In this document: positions 12,441 to 24,309 of the stretch, one piece after another
How positions within the stretch are numbered: the stretch's first letter is position 1
How the letters are laid out: each line of letters opens with the position of its first letter
Origin: Vespula vulgaris
Taxonomy: Eukaryota; Arthropoda; Insecta; Hymenoptera; Vespidae
NCBI RefSeq assembly: GCF_905475345.1
Contig: NC_066606.1
Location: forward strand, 1,776,001-1,840,000
Direction: 5' to 3'
Length of the DNA stretch: 64,000 nt
Notes under the pieces: generated by a model
What the model saw: the letters and a program-made list of their open reading frames with translations, nothing else
What the model was told of the DNA's origin: nothing
The model's database searches: none
Made by a program: the position numbers and the translations under genes

Positions 12441-14450
12441 TTTTGTTTTTTTACAATTTAGAGAAAGTATCTTCGTGATTTTCGTGATTTAATTTACCAA
12501 TTTTTTAATCATCGATTTGTATTTTTTACGGTCATTTTTTATTCCGTCATAATGTTTCTTTTTTCTATACATACTACATACTAATCGTGAAGTCTATACG
12601 ATGAAACAGTATATTCTACGTTAAAAAAAAAAAGAAAGAAAAAGAAAGAAAAGAAAAGAAGTAGCTTTCTTTTCTTCTTTTCTTCTGAAATACTTTCTTA
12701 TACACTGACAATCTTTCGATATACGTTTAACGAAATATCTCGCGATATTAAAAAAAAAAAAAAAAAAAAAAAGAAAAGTACGGAAAGATAGAAAACGTTT
12801 TAATTTCTCCAAAAAACAAAAAAAAATCGTCGATCGTTCGTAAATTTTTTTATCTATTTATAAAATTATCTATTAATAACGTTCCAACGTTTACATTCGT
12901 ATCAACTTACATGAACACACACTCACACAACGTATAAAAAAAAAAAGAAATAATAACTTATTGACGTATTCATTATATGTTAATCATATATTTATTATAT
13001 ATATACGTATAGTACATATATAATAAACACATCACACACATATTACATAGATAATCTCAACAATTAAATTTCATCAGTATTTAACAAAACCTTTTTTTAT
13101 CACCTCTACTTTTTTTTTCATCAAAGCGATCTGATCATTCGACGTTTATTAACAAATTTCAAAATCGTGAAGATACTTCGTTAATTAATTTTTCATTTCT
13201 CGTAAAAAAACAAACAACGAAGCAGTTAAAATTGGGTACATTAAAAACGGGGTTGCAATAGTGCCTTGAAAAAGCTTGAGAGAGAGAGAGAAAGAGAGCA
13301 ACGTTGAAGGAAGGTTGTAGCTTTCAAAGAGGACATCATTGTCATCGATCAATTGCGCACTAAAGGTCAATACAATAGTATCGTTTGTCAGGGACACTTA
13401 CAAAGCTTCTTTTTAAATGTTCAATACTCTTTTTCTACAATAGCATACTTAGATAGAAAGATGTACGTATACTAGTGATCGAACATATTATTTTCCTTAC
13501 GAGATCTCGTACAACTCACGAGAGTTTATATAGAGAAAAAAAGAAAAGAGAAAAGACAAAGAACATGGGAAATATCGATGAAAGAAAAATTTGAAGAAGC
13601 TTTGGTATTCGTTGTCATAGAATTTTCAACCAACGATTCGATCTGATTTTTTTTGTTTTTTTTTTTTCTGAAGATCATCTATCGACAATGCATAGTTATC
13701 GATCAAACAGATTCGGTACCGTTCGTTGAAGTATCTCTTTTTATCGTTAATCCCAAAATTTCGATCCATATTTTACGTCCCTAAAAGTTTACCGATCGTA
13801 TATACGTTCTACGTATGAACAGACTTTTCGAACATTACGATATATTTTATATTTAGATTTTGGTTACCGCAAGTTAATCTTGTGGCTGGTTCCATTTCGG
13901 AGAAATCCCGGAAAGCTTTTCTAAAACCTCGGAAATGTAGTTTTAAATTTCGATTTTCTAAACCGCTGAGTTGGTTACACTGATAGTTGAAGTATTGAAT
14001 GGTAGAAAAAGGTCAACATCTGAGTTTATACTTCAATGCCTGGACTTGCGTGAGTAAGAAGGAAAGAACTATAGATTCATAATTTTGTTCGGTCTAAATT
14101 TTTCGATATGTAAAACACTTCTGTAAGTAACTACAATTTGTATATGGATTACAATACAAAAAAAAGAGAGAGAGAGAGAGAGATTATAATTACGTAAAGT
14201 GCGATATAAAAATTTAATAAGATTCTTTCGTGAAAAATTCGAGTAAACAATTCTACGTACAATTTGGAAAGGTAGAACGTCTCTAATTTTTTAATCTGCA
14301 TTTTTTTTCAGTCTTGTCCCTATCATCATCATCATTATTATTATTATATGACAATATCATCATTATAATCATCAATATCATTATTGTTATAATACTGCGT
14401 CTCGTATAAAAAATATATACGTACGTACACAGAACGAACATAATCTCTAC
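12041..14450. other. AT-rich spacer with microsatellites
   Basis: It holds (TC)n at about 12404-12440, a 22-base poly-A at about 12750, an (AG)n at about 14165-14182 and an (ATC/ATT)n patch at about 14323-14390. A minus-strand open frame at 13185-13397 is discussed under rejected items. No gene is supported. Confidence 0.55.
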
Positions 14451-14722
14451 TCAGAGACTTGCTCCAAGTCCTAAATCCCACTACTACTCGTCGGGCCACG
14501 AGCAACGCGATTTACAATTGGTAAAAATTCTCTCCCTACTACTTCTCCGTTATTCACTTTCCCAAACATATACGAGTTTCTACGAAGAAGAATTCTAGCA
14601 GAAAACTTTAAAATCTACTCTGGCCACTTAAATATCATACTTTACAAAATTTCACAAACTCTATACTCGGACCTAGAGAAATAAACAAAAATCGTTTCTT
14701 GACGACTAGAAGAAACTTTGGA
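14451..14722 (+). repeat. Dispersed repeat R2, copy 3
   Basis: CCAAGTCCTAAATCCCACTAC, an insertion-like block rich in CG, then GATTTACAATTGGTAAAAAT and a pyrimidine block. Weaker similarity to copy 1 runs to the AAAAATCGTTT motif at about 14688. As in the other copies, an ATT/ATC-type microsatellite lies just upstream. Confidence 0.65.
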
Positions 14723-14879
14723 AGAAATTGTCGTTAAGAAAAATCTTCTTTTTTATTAGCAATCGATATTTTTTAGAATCACCTAATTACATAATTTTTC
14801 GAATAATTTCAGATATTCTTTAGATCTTTCTCTAATATCGTACAAATAAATTGTGAAACTTTGTGGGGGGGAAAAAAAA

Positions 14880-15140
14880 TCCGTCGAATTCAAGCTGAGA
14901 TTGAAATTCGTAAGCAGAGCTCTTAACTGCTATCGGACGCGTCCACAGGTGGCGGATAGTGGAAAGTCTCCTAATTATAGGAGGTAGCTGCATTATTATG
15001 CAGTCGCGGACCAAGAGCGGCAATGTACTGGATGCGGTGCGGTGTCCTTGGGTAAGACATTGACAACAAATACCGCTAATGTCCATAGGTACACTGTGAC
15101 ATGGCGAGTCGTGCCGCCATTAAATAAGCACTTACCTATT
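14880..15140. repeat. GC-rich repeat-like island with serial hairpins
   Basis: The island stands out from AT-rich flanks. It contains CCACAGGTGG (14943-14952) and two adjacent perfect 16-base hairpins, CTCCTA-ATTA-TAGGAG (14968-14983) and CTGCAT-TATT-ATGCAG (14988-15003), with four bases between them. Downstream is GCGGTGTCCTTGGGTAAGAC, which resembles a core I associate with some invertebrate SINEs; that likeness is from memory and unverified. On the minus strand, TAGCAGTTAAGAGC at about 14925 looks like a pol III A box, but no B box sits at tRNA spacing. It is most likely a fragment of a structured retroelement. The minus-strand open frame across it has no domain. Confidence 0.45.
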
Positions 15141-16140
15141 TCGAACAATTGGAAAGTTATTTCTTTCTACTTCCTCAAAGAGACCGATCATTTTTTCTTT
15201 TTTCTTTTTTCTTTTTCTTTTTTTTTTTCTTTCTTTTTGAAATCTTCAAAAAATAAATCGAAGCAGTTTAAATTTCTAAATCTTTTTTCGAGCAAAAAGA
15301 TATATCTTTTTTCTTGTACTCTACGTACGCTTATACGTTCTATGTTTTCGATCAAATTGGAATAATTTAACGAGAGATTAACCAAGGAAATGTCAATGTA
15401 ATTAATACAAGCTTTTGAAGATAGTTTCGGAGATTCGGGATATTTGAAAATATGGAAATTGCAAAATGTAAATGTGCTCTGAGAAGGGCTCGTATAATTC
15501 ATAGAGAGTTCGATTACTGTTCAGAGAGTTTGTCCCATCTGGAGATTAATTTATTCTGATTTTCCGAGCTATTATGCCTTTGCAATGATAAATAAAATAC
15601 AAGCTCGTGAATATATAGTGTATGTAATACTTGTAAAAAAGAAAAGAAGGAAAAGAAATAAATAAATAAATATATATATATATATATATATTTGTAAAGT
15701 AAAAAGTACAACTTCGTATAAAAACATTACATACGCTTATAAAGTGTATGTAAGTAACGTATGTAATGTATTACAAGCACATACATGGAAGTATGTAATT
15801 AATGAAAAGTGAAAGTACGAAGTACTAAAGAAAGAAAATTTATTTTCGGATATCGTCTGTCGAATAAGAAAAAAAAAAAAAAAAATCGTCGGAAACTATC
15901 CGGAGAAAAAATAAAAAAAGAAATTGAATCAAAATCGGATTCAGTGAATGATTACTTATAAATGAACATACATAACAGACTTATTTTATTAAATGTTAAA
16001 GTAATTTAAATTCGAACGAGTTTCATCTGTCGATATCGTAGTAATGGAAAAAAAAAGAAAAAAAAAAGAAAGAAAAGAAAAAAAAATACAAAATCTAAAG
16101 AAAAAAGAAAAAAAAATGGTCTTCGTTTGTTTGTTAATTT
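15141..16140. other. Low-complexity A/T and purine-rich spacer
   Basis: Poly-pyrimidine at about 15190-15237, (TA)n at about 15671-15691 and A/G-rich runs at about 16050-16115. A nearby word GTATGTAA recurs around 15720-15800. No gene was seen. Confidence 0.6.
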
Positions 16141-16144
16141 TATT

Positions 16145-16790
16145 TTCGGGCGAACGCTCTTCGGTACTGAGCTACCTAGGAAACTTTCGGCTCGAGTTCT
16201 CTTGTTAGTTTGGATTTTCAGGATAATGGAATTAAAGGTCTCAACAAGAAGATTTGTGTGACGCTATAGTAATCTCTGTACTATTTTTCAGTACTCTTCC
16301 CTTGTTATTAAGTGTTCTCCTTTGGACTCTTTTGGGGAACACTAAGCAAATTTAGCAATGGTATAACACCAGCTTTTTGTAACAAGCAAACGCTCTTCGT
16401 ACCAAGCTACTCAGAACATTCTCGATTGAAGTTCTCATATTTTGGATTTTGAGGACATTGAATTCAACAAGAGAATTTATATGGAAATACAATATCAATA
16501 ATCTTTGTAATATTTTTCAGAACTTCTTCTTCTCCCCCTTTTTTTTTAGACTGGGCTTTGTCCAAGCCCGGTTAAATTCGAAATACAAGCACACTTTACT
16601 CTTATTTTCTTCTTTCTTTTGAAAGCATCAGCTTATTCTTCTAACCGTGAATTTTGTCTAGTTATAAATTTCTCTTTTCCTTATCCCTTCCTTTCCAAGA
16701 AGTAATACCTCTCTTTGAAACTTTTTGGGAACTCCAAGGGAACATGTTTGCAATGGAATATTCTTCCATAACAAAGGGGAGGAAGGTATT
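16145..16790. repeat. Two-unit tandem duplication with tRNA D-arm-like motif
   Basis: Unit 1 starts about 16145 and unit 2 about 16384. Shared blocks in order are GAACGCTCTTCGGTAC / AAACGCTCTTCGTACC, GAGTTCTC / AAGTTCTC, TTTGGATTTTCAGGA / TTTGGATTTTGAGGA, TATTTTTCAG, and TTTTGGGGAACAC / TTTTTGGGAACTCC then GCAATGG. The offset is 236 bp at the left and 393 bp at the right, so unit 2 carries about 157 extra bases, including GGGCTT-TGTCC-AAGCCC near 16555. Read on the minus strand, the first block gives GTAGCTCAG...GAGCG, like a tRNA D-arm and A box. No intact B box follows, so these are not tRNA genes. Confidence 0.65.
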
Positions 16791-17950
16791 GAACCAGAAT
16801 GATTATCATCTGACGAATTTTATTTAATAAGATCCATGAAGCTTAGTTATATATTCTCTTCTTTCTTTTTTTCTCCTGTTCTTCGAAGGAATTAGATTAC
16901 TTGAGACTGCTTAAATTTAGTGACAAACGAAATTATATTTTTCTCCTCCTCTCTTCTCTTCTTGTTAAATAAACAGTTTCTTATTTATTTTTCTTTTTGT
17001 TTTCTTCCCTTGCAATTTTTTTTAAAGATACATTCTACATATGTCTGAAATTTTCTAGACATTGTAATTTCCTACGCCACGGGGAGATGGTGGATAACCT
17101 TGTATTAATAAACCATTATATGATATAAATTCGTACTGACTTGATAACTTGAGCGTTGACTCTTGAATGTTACAGTGGGGGAGTTATTTTTAATTTAAAA
17201 CATCGTATTACTTCAACGACGTATTCTCCTCCACAAGTAATCAACTTCTATCTTCAAACTGAACTCTATTGAAAGATGTATATATGCTTTTCTAATTAAC
17301 AATACCTTATATTTATACAAATTTTGAATTGTATCGAAATTTAAAATACAAGGAGAGTTATATAATCACTACTAAGGAAATAAAGAAATATTAAACAATT
17401 GCTTCTGCAAATGTAACTTTTTTTTCTTATGATATACATTACTCTTATACTGAATTTTTTATGGACTAAAACACCATACCCATCCCTAAAAACAACTATA
17501 CCTCTCTCTTATAAATATATATATTTATCTTTTTTTAAATCACATATCCCACGAGTCATAACTCTATCCCCTCCCTCCCCTCTTTCTATTTCATTTACTA
17601 ATCCACTAAGAATTATCCTGACGCGAAAGAATATATAATTCAATCAAGTTCACCAATATGAAATTTGAAGAAATGAGGAGGGAGGGAGATATGAACAGAC
17701 ATGTGAAATTTAGATTTAGAGAAGTAAAGGGGGAAACAAGGGTTGGCTTTGCAACGTCCACCCGAAATCAACCCCCCTGAACAACTACTACAATCAAGGA
17801 TATAGATGATAACAACTCATTTTTCGATCTTAACTAAGAAAGAGGAGATGACGAAGGGAGGATTAAAGAGAAGTGGGGCTTTGACTTTGAAGTTAAGGGG
17901 GAAGGGGATGGAAGAGTAATGGGTTTTGAGAAATGGAGCCTGACAAAGCT
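16791..17950. other. AT-rich spacer, nothing seen
   Basis: Mixed A/T-rich DNA; 17640-17940 is purine-rich with many GGAG and GGGGAA words. Chance open frames only. Confidence 0.6.
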
Positions 17951-17951
17951 T

Positions 17952-18023
17952 ACCTCGGCCGGGATTCGAACCCGGGACCTTTCGCTTGCCGAAACAAACG
18001 CTCTAACATCGAGCTACGAAGAC
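17952..18023 (-). pseudogene. tRNA-like relic (pseudo-tRNA or SINE head)
   Basis: The minus strand folds as a 72-base cloverleaf: acceptor GTCTTCG / CCGAGGT with wobbles and a C-C mismatch, TA at positions 8-9, D-stem GCTC/GAGC with a short loop, and a strong T-arm CCGGG-TTCGAAT-CCCGG containing a pol III B box. The anticodon stem pairs well only if the loop is eight bases (TTCGGCAA), one more than a working tRNA allows, so identity cannot be read. The D-loop also looks shortened. It is best taken as a decayed tRNA copy or the head of a tRNA-derived SINE. The D-arm-like motifs at 16.15 and 16.39 kb on the same strand may be related. Confidence 0.75.
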
Positions 18024-18384
18024 CTACATTTGATTCTATATATAAATGTGGTTATAAACAAGACAATTTTTAATACAGATATTAAATTTTATGTAATTAT
18101 ATTCGGAAAATAACTTCTGCTGTTATTCTGATTAATAATTCCATTTAATGTACTATTAAAAAGAATAAATTTTTAAATTACGTTAAATCAATGTGTGTTA
18201 TTTGATCGGTATATAATTTTCAATACGAATCCTTGCCCGCCATTTGCGAAGAGTTACGAAAAAACCCGAGTATTTCCGAAGATATCGTAAAGATGCGCGA
18301 AAGCAAGTAGCAACGCACAGTAGTCAATTTGTATATATATTTAATCATTGTATATAGTCGCATATAGTCATTGTACGTTTTTTA
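18024..18384. other. AT-rich spacer
   Basis: Nothing recognised apart from a CG-richer patch near 18230-18320 without a frame. Confidence 0.55.
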
Positions 18385-18880
18385 ATTTTTTAATCGAAAG
18401 CGTTAGGAACGTACGCAAAAGTTTTCTTTCTCGTAAAATATAATTCTAACGTAAAAAAAAAAAAAGAAAAAAGAAAAAAAATAATATAAATGAAACAAGT
18501 ATTATAGAAACAATGTTTCGTTTAACTTAAAGAATCTTCGAAATAAAACGCTGTCGATTGAAATAACATGGAAAGACTAAAACGTATCGTTGTTCGTTAT
18601 AAAATTTTACATGTAGTTTATATATCTGTAATGTTTATTGAATTTGCTATCAATGAGCTTAGCACAATTAACCAACGTAAAGTACTCAAACGTTACTGAC
18701 CCGAGTTCAAGCACCCACTCTTGTCGTACATATATATTCTTTTATTTGTATATTTAAAATCTCAACTAGAAATTGTAGGCAAATTTCACGAGAATATATT
18801 TCAATAGCTTGAAAAGTGCACGCTCCAAAAACGAGTAACGTAACACGTTTCTGCAATTAGTATTACAATTAATTCTTTGT
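18385..18880 (+). repeat. SINE-like repeat R3, copy 1
   Basis: It aligns with 20790-21385 through GAAATAAAACGCTGTCGA, AAACGTATCGTTGTTCGTTA, AATGAGCTTAGC, GAGTTCAAGC and TTTCAATAGCT. An A-box-like TTAGC begins at 18659 and a B-box-like GAGTTCAAGCACC at 18703; the 44-base spacing is that of a tRNA. The unit is therefore probably tRNA-derived, but long sequence lies both upstream and downstream of the tRNA-like part. No protein frame is present. Confidence 0.65.
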
Positions 18881-18939
18881 TATAAAAGATTTCATTCTAA
18901 TTTCTTATTATGTAATAATTTTTCTCTAGCACGAATTTT

Positions 18940-18977
<38 letters not shown>

Positions 18978-20789
18978 GCATAAAATGTCATATTTATTAA
19001 TATTGTTTTACGATTAAGTATTCACCAAGCCTTGGTTTTATAATGGTTACGTCAACACAATTCTTAATTAAATTTTAATGAACAAAATCTCATTTCAAAA
19101 ATGAACGTTTAAACGAAGGAGTCTGCTTTTTCAAATTTTGAAAGAATCTTCTTTTTTTTTTTATGTATGAGCTATTCTCTAACAAGGAAAAAACAAAAAC
19201 AAAACAAAAAAGAAGAAAAGAAAAAAGAAACAATATTTTTTTACACGATCTTTTTCGCGAAAAATGAAGCTTTTTCGAAAAATTCGGAAAACTCGATTTC
19301 TCATTGAAACCTTCATCTTTAAAATATAACGATGTTCATAAAAATGTATGAAGAATTACGCTTGGATTCATTTTTGGCGAAAACTGCTGTTTTCGACAGT
19401 TTTCGTGATAAATAAGTTTCGTACAATGGCGCCTTTGAAATTTGTGGTAAGAGAGACGAATCTACTAGCACTACTACAGATTTTCCTTACACGTTTCATC
19501 AGTGTGTATTTTTTCTCTATTATATTTATTATATTTATTACTATTACTACTTTATTACTATTATTACTATAATAACAATAATAATAATAATATATAATGT
19601 AATGATATAACGATAGGAATAATAAGAAAATGGAAAAGTAGAAAAAAAAATTATACATTTATATACATCCTACATTTAATATATGTGTCTGTGTGTGTGT
19701 ACTTATTTATTTATTTATTCATAATAATAAAAGAAAAAATGAATATATCTTTAAAAAAGAGAAATATCTTCTAAAATTAAGAAATAAATTTATCGAACGT
19801 CGTCGATCATATTTCTTTATTAGATATATCATTATCTTTTTATGAATTATATATATATTTTTTTTTATTAGATATATTATTATCTCTTTACGAGTTACAA
19901 ATGAATCGGATATTTACATAAATTTCTATGATCATGCAACTCGTTCATGGATGTTTTCGTTTTATCGCACGTTAGCTTTAACGTCCAGACAATTCTCACA
20001 ATCTGATTAGCTATTCGTAAGAACCGTAGCAATAGAATTTCAACACGTTGAATATTTCAACCGGTTACTGTTACTTTTACGACTACTTTTACAGAGTCTG
20101 AATCGAGCTAAGCGATTGGAAACTTTATTGTTACTGTTACGAAAACTTCCTGCTATTAGAATAATACTAATTAGCTACTTTTCTTTTGTTTTTGTTTCTT
20201 ACCTCCTACTATCGTATCTACTTGTTTTTCGTCTTATTATAATAATTATCAGCTGGTAATATTTGCTTTTCTTCTTATTCCATTTTTTCTTATACCATCG
20301 ATGCCATTTTCGCTCTTATCGATTCTCACAATTTTCTATCGATTTTTTTTTAATATTATTAATTATTAATTAATTTCTTAATTAGTTTTAATTATGAAAT
20401 CGTTACACAAAAGAATGAGAATTCGCTGATTAGTCTTCAACGTGTTTTTGATGTTATTGAAAAAAAAAAAAGAATGGCCATGGTTGACTTTTCTGTTATA
20501 ATTACTATTTTTTAGTTTTTTTCCTTTTTTTTTTTAATTTCTACTATTATAATATAAAATATAGGTAATGTAGGTAATATTTAACTTTAGCTTTAATTTT
20601 AGTTGGCTTTAAACCCGCTATGTAATGACCGCGTGTACCTCGGAGTTTGTTATTTTTGAAAATATGTAAAAGATAAAAGAAATATTTATGATTTAACGTT
20701 TATAAGCATTACAAAAATAAAACTACTTAAATAAAATATATATATATATACACATATATACACATTTCTTTAATTGAAAGCATTATAAA
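18881..20789. other. AT-rich spacer between the two R3 copies
   Basis: It holds (TA)n at about 18944-18971, an (ATT/ATTACT)n patch at about 19525-19600, (TG)n and (TTTA)n at about 19686-19720 and poly-A and poly-T tracts. No gene was seen. Confidence 0.6.
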
Positions 20790-20970
20790 AAAACATAGAA
20801 ATTTTTCTTTTGGTGAAACATAATTTCAACATAAAAAAGAAATATGAGTGCGACAAAGAGGCAATGTTGTCTTTGACGTAGAAAGTCTTTGAAATAAAAC
20901 GTTGTCAACAAAAAAAAAAAGAAAAAATAAATAAAAGAAAAAGAAAAGAAGAAAATGTAAAAAGAAAACA

Positions 20971-21043
<73 letters not shown>

Positions 21044-21385
21044 ACGTATCGTTGTTGATTACAAACTTTTACACATAGTTTATATAACCGTAATATTTAT
21101 TTAGTTTGTTATTAATGAGTTTAGCGTAGTAGGAAACGTAAAGAGCTCGCACGCTACTGGCTCGAGTTGAAGTACTGCTCTTGTTGCAAATATTTTGCAT
21201 TCTTTTTTTTTTTTTTTTTTTTTTTTTAATATCTTTCTCTTCTTTTTTTTCTTTTTTTTAACTCGAACGTTTGAAAAAAAAAAAATGTATACTGCACATG
21301 GAAGGCAAATTTAACGTAAATAAATTTATCAATCGTTTCAATAGCTCGCTTCAAAAGCATTAAGTTATTGCAATTGATATAAGAA
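20790..21385 (+). repeat. SINE-like repeat R3, copy 2
   Basis: Second copy of the unit at 18.4 kb, about 2.4 kb away in the same orientation. It shares GAAATAAAACGTTGTC, AAACGTATCGTTGTTGATTA, AATGAGTTTAGC, CTCGAGTTGAAG and TTTCAATAGCTCG. The A-box-like TTAGC at 21121 and B-box-like GAGTTGAAG at 21164 are 43 bases apart. It is interrupted by a 68-base (AG)n tract and a T-rich run that copy 1 lacks. Same-strand, closely spaced copies fit a local duplication as well as two insertions. Confidence 0.65.
20973..21040. repeat. (AG)n microsatellite, about 68 bp
   Basis: Uninterrupted AG dinucleotides inside R3 copy 2. Confidence 0.97.
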
Positions 21386-22489
21386 CAAATTTGTTATTAG
21401 AAAAAAATTTCAATATGATTCCCCTTTGTGATATAATTTTTTTCCTACGAGAAGTTAAGAAATATTGTCGAACAATTTTTTACGATCCATGATTAATTAA
21501 GAGCAAATTAAAAAAAGATTTAAAAATAAAAGTGCGTTGCTTGAATCCTGGGCAAAATGACGAGGTGTTTATCTTTTCTTTTTATTTTTTTTATATATAT
21601 AAATAAATTTTTATTAACAATAATGATCGGATCCATCGACTCGAAATTAAACAAACTATCTATTCGTAAAACTTCAAAACCGATTTTCTCGTAAAACTAA
21701 AACCTCTTGACGAATGAAATGTTGCCTTTCGTTAGTCTCTCGTGTACTAAGGGCAAATCTCTCTAAAAGGTACATCAAAATCCGTTTGTGACGGGCTCGA
21801 TGATTTTCAATTAGATAAACTACATGAGATTCTTTTGCATGATCGCCCGAAAGCGTAAAAAAAAACTATATAATGTATTTTACGATATAAATAAAGATAA
21901 TACCTTATTCATTAACCGAAATGAACTAATTAATTCGCAATATACAACACGATTTATTGAAAATACGAAATTCTCTTATTTTTTCTACCTGTCCAGATAA
22001 TTTATCACAGAATTATGGGATCGTAAATATCTAAAATATTTTCGAGCAATTCCAAATTTAATTCGAAAAATTTCACGTAATTAAAGCTAGTCGCGTTGCA
22101 TACATATTTTTCTACGATTATACCAAGTATCGTGATTTTCCTCGTGAAAGGATCTTTTTTCTTTCTTTTTTTTTCTCATTTTTCTTTCTTTTTTTTTTTT
22201 TTTTTTTTTATTCTATCGAAAATAAAAATAGATATTTCCCTAACAACTAATTTTAATAAACTAAAAAGAAAGACAGTATTGATGTTAAGAAAGAGAAAGA
22301 AATAGTCGATTCAAATTAAAAAAAAAAGGATTAGAAGCACGAAGAACATCTTTTCTTTTATAGCTTCGTTTGTAACAAATATAATATTACACTTGGTATT
22401 AACAAAAAAAAATATATATCATTGTTTCTTATTGTTATGTTATTCTTTATATTATTGTTCACAAAGAGATATGATTAGAAGTGTGATGT
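21386..22489. other. AT-rich spacer, nothing seen
   Basis: A/T-rich DNA with a 32-base T/C run at about 22180. No gene, RNA or transposon end was recognised. Confidence 0.6.
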
Positions 22490-23545
22490 TTTAAAATTTG
22501 ACCACCCTATAGAGAACGCATAATGCACCTTATATTAAATACGCTCCTGAATCCATGGGCTATCCAACGAGACAGCTGCAGCTTACAGTTAGCAAGTCTT
22601 TCCTATATTTTACGTAAAAACGACGAACTCATTTAGATTTAAACCTCTTTCGGATTATGGCGGACGAAAGAGAAAAGTAAAGCAAAGCAAAGAAAAGAAA
22701 AGAAAAGAAAAGAAAAAATATATATGTATAAAAGAAAACAAAAGGAAAAAAAAGAAAGAAAAGAAAAGAAAAGAAAAGAAAAGAAAAGAAAGAAAAGGAA
22801 AGGAGAAAAATACGAACAATAGCGTCGTACCGTGATCACTTGGGGATCCTATTACGCTTTGAGACTTTCAACTCGAATGAGATAAAGAGAAAATTAAAGA
22901 AAGAATTAGAAAATGTGTCTAGTAATAAAATTACTTCGTTCTCATTATGTAAAACTGTTTTTCGTTCTCGTAAAACTAAATTCTTTAGATTCGTATATAT
23001 AAAAATATACGTACATACATATATGTATATATAAATATCATTCAGTAAATTATTATATATATATATATTATTAAAATATTAATATTATTTAATGTATGTA
23101 TGACAAATAAAAGAGAAAATAACTGTCGGAAAACATAAAATTGATAATAGAAGACAACAATTTAATAAAAATAATACTCGATTTTATAGATTTCTCACAA
23201 ACGTTTTCTTTCACTTGTATAATTTCTCTCTCTTTCTTTCTCTCTCGAAACAAACAAACACACACAAACACACAAACAAACAAACAAACGAACGAACGAA
23301 CGAACGAACATACAAACAAACAAACAAACAAACACGCAAACATAGTCAAGTCGTATCACGTGGTATACGTTAACGTTTGTTTTCTTTCCCCCATCTATTT
23401 CTCGCATTATTTACTAACGAAAATAAACAAAAGAAAATGGGACTATTCGTTAATATAAACATTCTCTATACCATACTCTTGAGGGATCCTTTGTCCTACG
23501 TGTACATATTCAAATAAACACGTTACCTTTGTACACATTCGCAGA
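22490..23545. repeat. Diverged dispersed repeat R1, copy B
   Basis: Partner of 1193-2735, same orientation. Its left block (22490-22890) matches the CAGCTGCA...CTTACAG, GACGAACTCATTTAGATTT and AAATACGAACAATAG parts of copy A, and its right block (23330-23545) matches ATTTCTCGCATTATTTACT and the AATAAACACGTTA end. It has an 8-bp hairpin CTCTTTCG/CGAAAGAG at 22645-22672, and the middle has expanded into (AAAAG)n at about 22690-22800 and the CAAA/CGAA tract. No coding frame is shared with copy A. Confidence 0.7.
23250..23341. repeat. Compound (CAAA)n/(CGAA)n microsatellite
   Basis: CAAACAAA and ACACAC words flank five to six CGAA units and then CAAA again. All long frames across it on both strands are simple-repeat peptides. 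Confidence 0.95.
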
Positions 23546-23599
23546 TTTTATCGCGTTATTCTTCTTATAAGCTGTAAGGACGAATGCTAGCTATTTACA

Positions 23600-23644
23600 A
23601 CACACACACACACACAGATAGATAGATAGATAGATAGATAGATA
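23600..23644. repeat. (CA)n(GATA)n microsatellite
   Basis: A short CA run is followed by about six GATA units, then AT-rich sequence. Confidence 0.95.
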
Positions 23645-24309
23645 TAAATATAAATATACATATGTATGACAATACATATGTATAGACATGCACGTATGGT
23701 AGATATATATATATGTAAATATACAATATTTCAACCTTGACTAACTGCTAGTTCGTGGCTCTTATAAGTAAAGAAAAAATTCACGCGTTTCTCCTCAACC
23801 TTTATATTCGCTTATAAATATTACGAATTAAAAAAACATGTACAATAAAAATAAAAAAATAAACAGATGTTAAAAACAGAAAAATAAAAAAGGAATAAAA
23901 AAAAATAGAAAAAAAAGGATAATATATTCCATTAAATCGTTAAGAGACGTCGTCTTGTAAATAGAAAAAAAAAGTAAAAAGAAAAAAAAAACAAGAAACA
24001 AAGAAAAAAAGGAAAAAGCAAATCGAAATTGATCGATGTTTCGAAGGATTACGATAAAAAAATTCTGAAAAAAAAAAGAAATTAACAAAATATTCTTTAT
24101 CGTTCTTGAAATAAGAATATATATATATATAACGGAATAGCATTATAACATTCTTTCTTATTCACAAATGATCAGTTCGCATTGGCTTATTGGCAACTAG
24201 CCACTTTAAGGACGTATTCTAAAAAGGGGAAAGGATAAAAAGTGAGATGATGAATGTATCGAGCATACATCCTAACGTTGCAAAATTCATATCGTCGTAA
24301 GTTCGCGGT
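23645..24309. other. A-rich spacer
   Basis: Long A/G-rich stretch from 23830 to 24090. Nothing coding. Confidence 0.6.

Noticed and set aside
13185..13397. Minus-strand 70-residue frame with a membrane-like tail and an acceptor-like CAAG after (CT)n
   Set aside because: No ATG at the frame head, no donor, no known domain, and the pyrimidine tract is a microsatellite. Frames of this length are common by chance here.
17919..18113. 64-residue plus-strand frame with AGIRTRDLSLAETNAL
   Set aside because: It is the antisense translation of the tRNA-like relic, a well-known false protein.
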